Assembly (NCBI GenBank): GCA_905250125.1
Contig: CAJNOL010000823.1
Location: forward strand, 37,450-101,449
Length of the DNA stretch: 64,000 nucleotides
Direction: 5' to 3'
Source: Rotaria sordida
Lineage: Eukaryota; Rotifera; Eurotatoria; Philodinida; Philodinidae
Of this stretch, positions 59,588-64,000 are shown piece by piece. The notes beneath the pieces were generated by a model. It was not told the origin of the DNA, did no database searches, and saw nothing but the letters and a program-made list of their open reading frames with translations. The translations under genes and the position numbers were made by a program. Numbering within the stretch: position 1 is the first letter of the stretch; each line of letters begins with the position of its first letter.

Positions 59588-60379
59588 TACAGAGTATCTT
59601 ATAAATAGCACTACGATAAAAAATTCAAATATCTTCACTCTAGTTCAATCAAATAGGCTGATTTTTTGGCTAGTGATAGAGCTTTATTCAAAATTTGTTT
59701 TCTCGTACGGATAATGTAAGCAAACACTTCTATTAAGTATTATTGTTGACCTTACTAAAGAAATTTCATTTGTTATCATGTAAGAAAAATACATATGAAG
59801 GCTTTCATAGATAATTTTTCGTTGTTACCTAAGAAAGCAACAAGAAGAAATCAAAACAAGTTTTATAAGTGATATAGTATTGATGCAAATAGACCAAATT
59901 TTCAGAACTAGCATTTTTAAATGCCACAAGTCGTGTCTGAAAAGTAAAACGCACAATTAAAATCTTTTGGAGATTGAATCATCAGCGTCTTCAACAAAGC
60001 CAGTGTTCCGTGCTTGAAAATTCAGAATATTGTACTCGTTGGTTTTTAAATTAACTACTGTTGAAAATTTGGTCTATTTGCATCAATGCTATATCACTTA
60101 TAAAATTTGTTTTGATTTCTTCTTGTTGCTTTCTTAGGTAACAACTAAAAATTATCTATGAAAGCCTTCATATGTATTTTTCTTACATGATAACAAATGA
60201 AATTTCTTTAGTAAGATCAACAATAATACTTAATAGAAGTGTTTGCTTACATTATCCGTATGAGAGAAAAAAGTTTTGAATAAAGCTCTATCATTAGCCG
60301 AAAAATCAGCCCGTTTAATTGAACTAGAGCGGAGATATTTGAACTTTTTATCTTAGTGCTATTTATGGGACACCCCGTA
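59588..60379. mobile_element. Long-TIR MITE flanked by TA (Tc1/mariner-like), about 790 bp
   Basis: The arms are about 330 bp each (59588-59920 and 60063-60379) and closely complementary throughout, e.g. GAATAAAGCTCTATCATTAG / GATAGAGCTTTATTC and GGCTTTCATAGATAATTTTT / AAAAATTATCTATGAAAGCC. The ends read CAGAGTATCTTATAAATAGC and, inverted, CGGGGTGTCCCATAAATAGC, each next to TA. No transposase is present. It lies directly 5' of the Penelope-like fragment. Confidence 0.75.
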
Positions 60380-61080
60380 AAATCACCTTTATCTCAAATT
60401 ATATACAAAATAATTAAAGAATTAAGAACAACATTAAATGGAGTAATATGTAATGCATCAAATTTCATCAATGATATTTCAAATATCAAACTGGATCAAG
60501 ACGATCATTTAGCAAGTCTTGATATTTAAGATTTATCATTCACTAAAACTGACATTAAAGATTTGTGAAATTTAGCTTTAAAAAACATCTATTTTCAATT
60601 TAATGGTAAACTTTACAAATTAAAAACAGGTTTACTTGTGAGCAATACATTACAACCGATATTAACCAATATTTATATGGATAATAAGCAAAAACCCATT
60701 ACATGAAGTTAACATACCAAATAAAATATGGAGATATGTTGATGATATCTTAATTATTACAAAAATGAAGAAATGACAACCAGATGATTATGTGAATAAG
60801 TTAAATGAAACACGTGGAACAATTAAATTCACCTTTGAGTTTGAATAAAATAATAAATTAAATTATCTAGGTACAACATTAACAAAGCTTAATATAAATA
60901 ATGAAACATAACTTAAAATTAAATGCTATCAAAAAGAAACAGCTACAAATAGACTATTGAATTATGAATCATATCATGGAACATCCATCAAAACAAATAT
61001 AATAGTCTATGGACACATGCTTGAATCATCAAATCAATGTTGAAAAGCACTATAGTGGACGACATCTGGTTTTAGTGAAT
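60380..61080 (+). pseudogene. Penelope-like element: reverse transcriptase relic
   Basis: Conceptual reading, with stops and at least one frameshift near 60690, shows RT landmarks: HLASLDI...LSFTKTDI (palm motif A region), KLKTGLLVSNTLQPILTNIY (motif B), IWRYVDDILIIT (YVDD catalytic box, motif C, about 60732-60749), then TIKFTFEFE...LNYLGTTLTKL and a terminal region with ATNRLLNYESYHGTS, whose wording is typical of Penelope-like RTs. The N-terminal part is missing. It is decayed and inactive. Confidence 0.75.
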
Positions 61081-61342
61081 CATCAGAAAAAAATTGTGAC
61101 AAAAATGTAATAAATAACGATACATGTTTATTGATATTTTTTATTTTAGCAAAAGCTGAGTTTCATCTGGATGATGGTGCTACAGTACATTCATAGTGGA
61201 AGAATATGTTGAACAATTTCGGTTAAAAAAAAAGAAACGAGAGATGTCGCTCAGTCTATTCCATCATTTTTTTACTGGAAGTTCCGCGTCTCAGTTTGTC
61301 ACAACACACTGATGTGATAAAAAATTTTTATCACTGATATAC

Positions 61343-62480
61343 TTTAACCCCTCCTCCCAGAATAGAAGCCCACTGGGCTTCTATTGCGACCCACTTTTTT
61401 GTCTTCTACAGCAAAAATTTGAAAATGCTCTTCTGAAGGAAAAGTGTCCTAACGTTGTAGAATATATCTAAAACCGAAAATTTGAATTAAAAGTCAAGGG
61501 GTATCCCGAAATGGAAAGTCTGGAGGGGATAGCGGGAGATGGGGAGGAGTCAATAGCTTTTTTAAGCTTTTCAAATATTGTTTTGTTTTAAAAAAAGAAT
61601 TTTATGTATTTCAAACTGTTCAAAGAATTATACGTAAAGCCCGACATTGGTTCCAAATTAAGGTTCTGGAATCTATAAAAGAAGTATTTAATATTGTACC
61701 ATTTCTAATGCTAATGCGTTATTCAAAAATGCATCTTGTAGAGAAATGTTTTCTCTTTAAGGCGATACATAAAGAAATATACAAAAGTCGTTCATATCGA
61801 TTTTCTTTTATTAAAGAAGAACAATTTCAAAAGCAGAGCCAGTCGGCACCGAAAAATATAGTATTGTGATGTTTTAAAAACACATTTTTCAGGGTGATGA
61901 ACTATTATGTGTTTCAAAATAAATGATCTTAAAGACAAAATATTTCTGTACAAGATGTATCTTCAAATAATGTATTAGCATTAAAAATGATGAAATCGCA
62001 AATACTTCTTTGAGCAGCTCTAGGAACCGTTGTTGGAATCGATACCGGACTCTAATTATTTAAATATTTAAAAAAATGTTCTTCAATACTTTTGTAAATG
62101 ATCAAGGAGAAATACGGAATTTCAGAGGATCGATAATGGCACCTATCCCCCCACCATTTGAACTCCGTTTGAGACACCCTTCTATAGGATGGAGAGAAGA
62201 AAAAATATTTCTTAGAAGCAAAATTATTAATATGTTATAGCTGAATTATGAAGCTACTCAGTCCGACAAGAAAAATTGCTATGCAGCGAAGGAATTAGAC
62301 AGCGGAGCATATGATCATTTCCTTTAAAATAGTGAAGATTTTCAGCCGAATTGTTCGAATTTTTCATTTCTCCATATTTACATATTTCAAAATCGGTGGG
62401 TTTCTATTACGTTCGGAAAATTATAGTCTTGGAGGTGGGCTTCTATTAAAGGGTAGGCTTTTATTCTGGGGGAAGGAGCT
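61343..62480. mobile_element. Putative non-autonomous DNA transposon with GGCTTCTATT subterminal repeats
   Basis: The left end is CCCCTCCTCCCAGAATAGAAG at 61347-61367, immediately after TTTAA. The right end is the inverse, AGGCTTTTATTCTGGGGGAA, ending about 62478. Extra GGGCTTCTATT copies lie just inside both ends (61375-61385, 62437-62447). The interior, about 1.1 kb, has no recognisable transposase. It sits between the RT and the later parts of the Penelope-like element, so it probably inserted into it. Confidence 0.5.
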
Positions 62481-62639
62481 GATATTCTGAAAACAGCAAC
62501 TTCTAAAATTGAGTTTCATACCAAGTGTATTAGTGGATCACAATTTCAACATTGATTGGTGTCTCTTCTATTGCTTATTATCACCAGACCACGTACTATA
62601 GTACAAAACATGACCATAAAAATTTCAGAAGTAACACAA

Positions 62640-62765
62640 GATGCTCAAGATCAAAAAGAATTTAATCAAATAAAAAGAAATGTTATTAAAATCCAATTAT
62701 TCATTAAAATAAATTGAAAAATTAATTAAACAAGCATGTGAAAAACTTTAAGAAAATAAGACCAA
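62640..62765 (+). pseudogene. Possible Penelope-like linker fragment
   Basis: A short plus-strand reading, DQKEFNQIKRNVIKIQLFIK, then a stop and EKLIKQACEKL, resembles the segment between RT and endonuclease in Penelope-like proteins (EF..IK... followed by a lysine-rich helix). Similarity is by eye and short. Confidence 0.35.
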
Positions 62766-63600
62766 TAATAATAAAAATAAATGCGGAAACTTCGGATTTA
62801 AATCCGAGAGTTATGTGTACTTCAAAAAGTGAATCAGACGAATCAGCCATCCTAGAATGTGTGGACATCAAAATTATACTGGGGAACCTACCCTCTAAAC
62901 TGTTGATTTCTATTGGATATTGCCAAACCAATAGGACTTGGGACCGAATACAGCTCAAATTTGAACTCTTCCCCTTGATTTACCCTAAGGAAGTCGTTTT
63001 TCCTATAACTTCATTTCTATTGGTCACTGCTCAACCAATAGTATTTCGATGGAAGTAGAGTACAGATTCGAGTTCTCCACCCCAGAAAACCTCGAAGCAT
63101 CATCACTGTGATCGGAAGATAGAGCTCGAATTGTGGATCAATTAGAGCGTGGACAAAAACAGAACCGATTTCCGTTTAATTATCTTTGCAATAGCTGAGT
63201 TGGCTTTCTTGTTTCCTTATGTTTTATATACCATTTTGTACCTCGTAAAATTCTCTATCGAATGGTATATAGTAGTTGGGGTTTTATTTGGCTATGATAT
63301 GAAAAGTTTTTTACGAAAGCGGAGATAGGTCGATCTTCGCATAGGGAAGCATAGGGAAAAATGACTATTTTTGCAATAACTCAGCAATGGCTCGGCCAAT
63401 CATTCTCATCTTCGAACTCGACCGAGATATTATTGAGACCAAGCTGTGTAGAAAATTTCATCGTGATCAGACTCTCCTTTCAAAAGTTATCGTGTATACG
63501 GACGGCCGGCCGGACACACTGACCGATTCTAGAGTGTACTCACTTTTTGAGTACACAATAATAAGAATACATCAAATCAAAATCAAAATAACAAACAAAA
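62766..63600. other. Second interruption of the Penelope-like element
   Basis: About 0.85 kb with an unassigned 106-codon frame (62738-63058) that I do not believe is a gene. It ends in a GGACGGCCGGCCGGACACAC tract (63500-63519) of the kind often seen near ends of small DNA transposons. No clear terminal repeats were found. Confidence 0.35.
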
Positions 63601-63601
63601 C

Positions 63602-64000
63602 AATTGTAGTTTATCATTACCATATGTTCCTGATATGGAAGTGTTAAAAAGAAAACTTGAAAACAAAATTAAAATTAGGTTATATTTTTCATATCTACAC
63701 AAACTACAATTACAATTTAATCAATCATTAAAAACTCCATCAGAATCTGTTATTTATCAAATCCTTTATGCATGCAAACAAACTTATGTTAGTCAAACCA
63801 AGGTTGGCATAGACAACCGTATGAAACAACATTCAAAAGGAATAAATAATAATGACGATAATAATAATTCATAAATGGTTAAATATTTCCAAGAAAAGGA
63901 ATTTCAATGTTTATTTGATACAAATGATGCATTTATTATCGAGGCAATTTATCTAATGATAAGTGAATCAATAAATACATATGATGAGATCAATGTAGCA
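63602..64000 (+). pseudogene. Penelope-like element: GIY-YIG endonuclease relic, runs off the window
   Basis: One frame reads LPYVPDMEVLKRKLENKIKI, the usual lead-in to the Penelope endonuclease. SESVIYQILYACKQTYVSQT follows, where VIY and YVS stand in for GIY and YIG. NRMKQH (catalytic-arginine region) comes next and, after an in-frame stop at 63872-63874, FIIEAIYLMISESINTY with the conserved Glu and Asn. The loss of the YIG glycine and the stop mark it as inactive. It continues beyond position 64000. Confidence 0.7.

Noticed and set aside
62738-63058. 106-codon plus-strand open frame
   Set aside because: It lies between parts of a broken retroelement, overlaps another open frame on the other strand, and has no recognisable motif.
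1-64000. CRISPR arrays, rRNA genes, bacterial operon signals
   Set aside because: No regularly spaced identical repeats with unique spacers and no rRNA core sequences were seen. The bacterial-type genes sit in eukaryotic surroundings.

Overview
The window looks like animal nuclear DNA from a bdelloid rotifer. It is AT-rich, exons are small, many introns are only about 40-110 nt, and animal genes (PCM1, MRM2, calpain, SLC46-type transporter) sit next to a Bacillus-type gene. TGTGGG-like telomere sequence, which I recall as the bdelloid telomere repeat, is scattered through the right two thirds. A Rotaria- or Adineta-like species is my inference; no rRNA or mitochondrial marker is present.

Layout. 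1.4-12.0 kb holds two tightly spaced minus-strand genes, MRM2 (mitochondrial rRNA 2'-O-methyltransferase) and PCM1 (centriolar satellite scaffold, 18 coding exons assembled here, 1148 aa). Four PCM1 introns exceed 1 kb and two of them contain hairpin repeats. 16.3-17.8 kb carries two lineage-specific minus-strand genes, one secreted. 23.2-25.0 kb is a two-exon calpain-like protease. 27.6-28.0 kb is a decaying tandem array of an intron-containing tRNA-Ser(UGA). 29.3-33.8 kb is the most striking part: an intact, intronless bacillithiol glycosyltransferase gene (bshA) followed by a bshB1 relic with two in-frame stops, on the same strand and next to telomere-like arrays. 35.5-50.4 kb is mostly repeats and foldback elements, with a small secreted peptide gene (41.9 kb), a 209-aa multi-pass membrane protein with a duplicated cassette exon (45.5-46.5 kb) and a small secreted protein (49.8-50.4 kb). 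50.5-57.3 kb is a repeat field: ACGCGTTT-rich satellite relics, inverted ACAATTGT minisatellites and telomere-like blocks. 57.3-59.1 kb is an SLC46-like transporter. 59.6-64.0 kb is a broken Penelope-like retroelement (reverse transcriptase and GIY-YIG endonuclease parts) interrupted by other sequence.

How the pieces relate. MRM2 and PCM1 are 89 bp apart on one strand, and a splice-acceptor-like site lies just before each start codon, so they could be one polycistron resolved by spliced-leader trans-splicing. bshA and bshB1 encode the first two steps of bacillithiol synthesis and are neighbours in Bacillus; here only the first survives intact. Telomere-like blocks, Penelope-like and Tc1/mariner relics, a FLYWCH foldback element and foreign genes together fit a subtelomeric, gene-poor bdelloid region.
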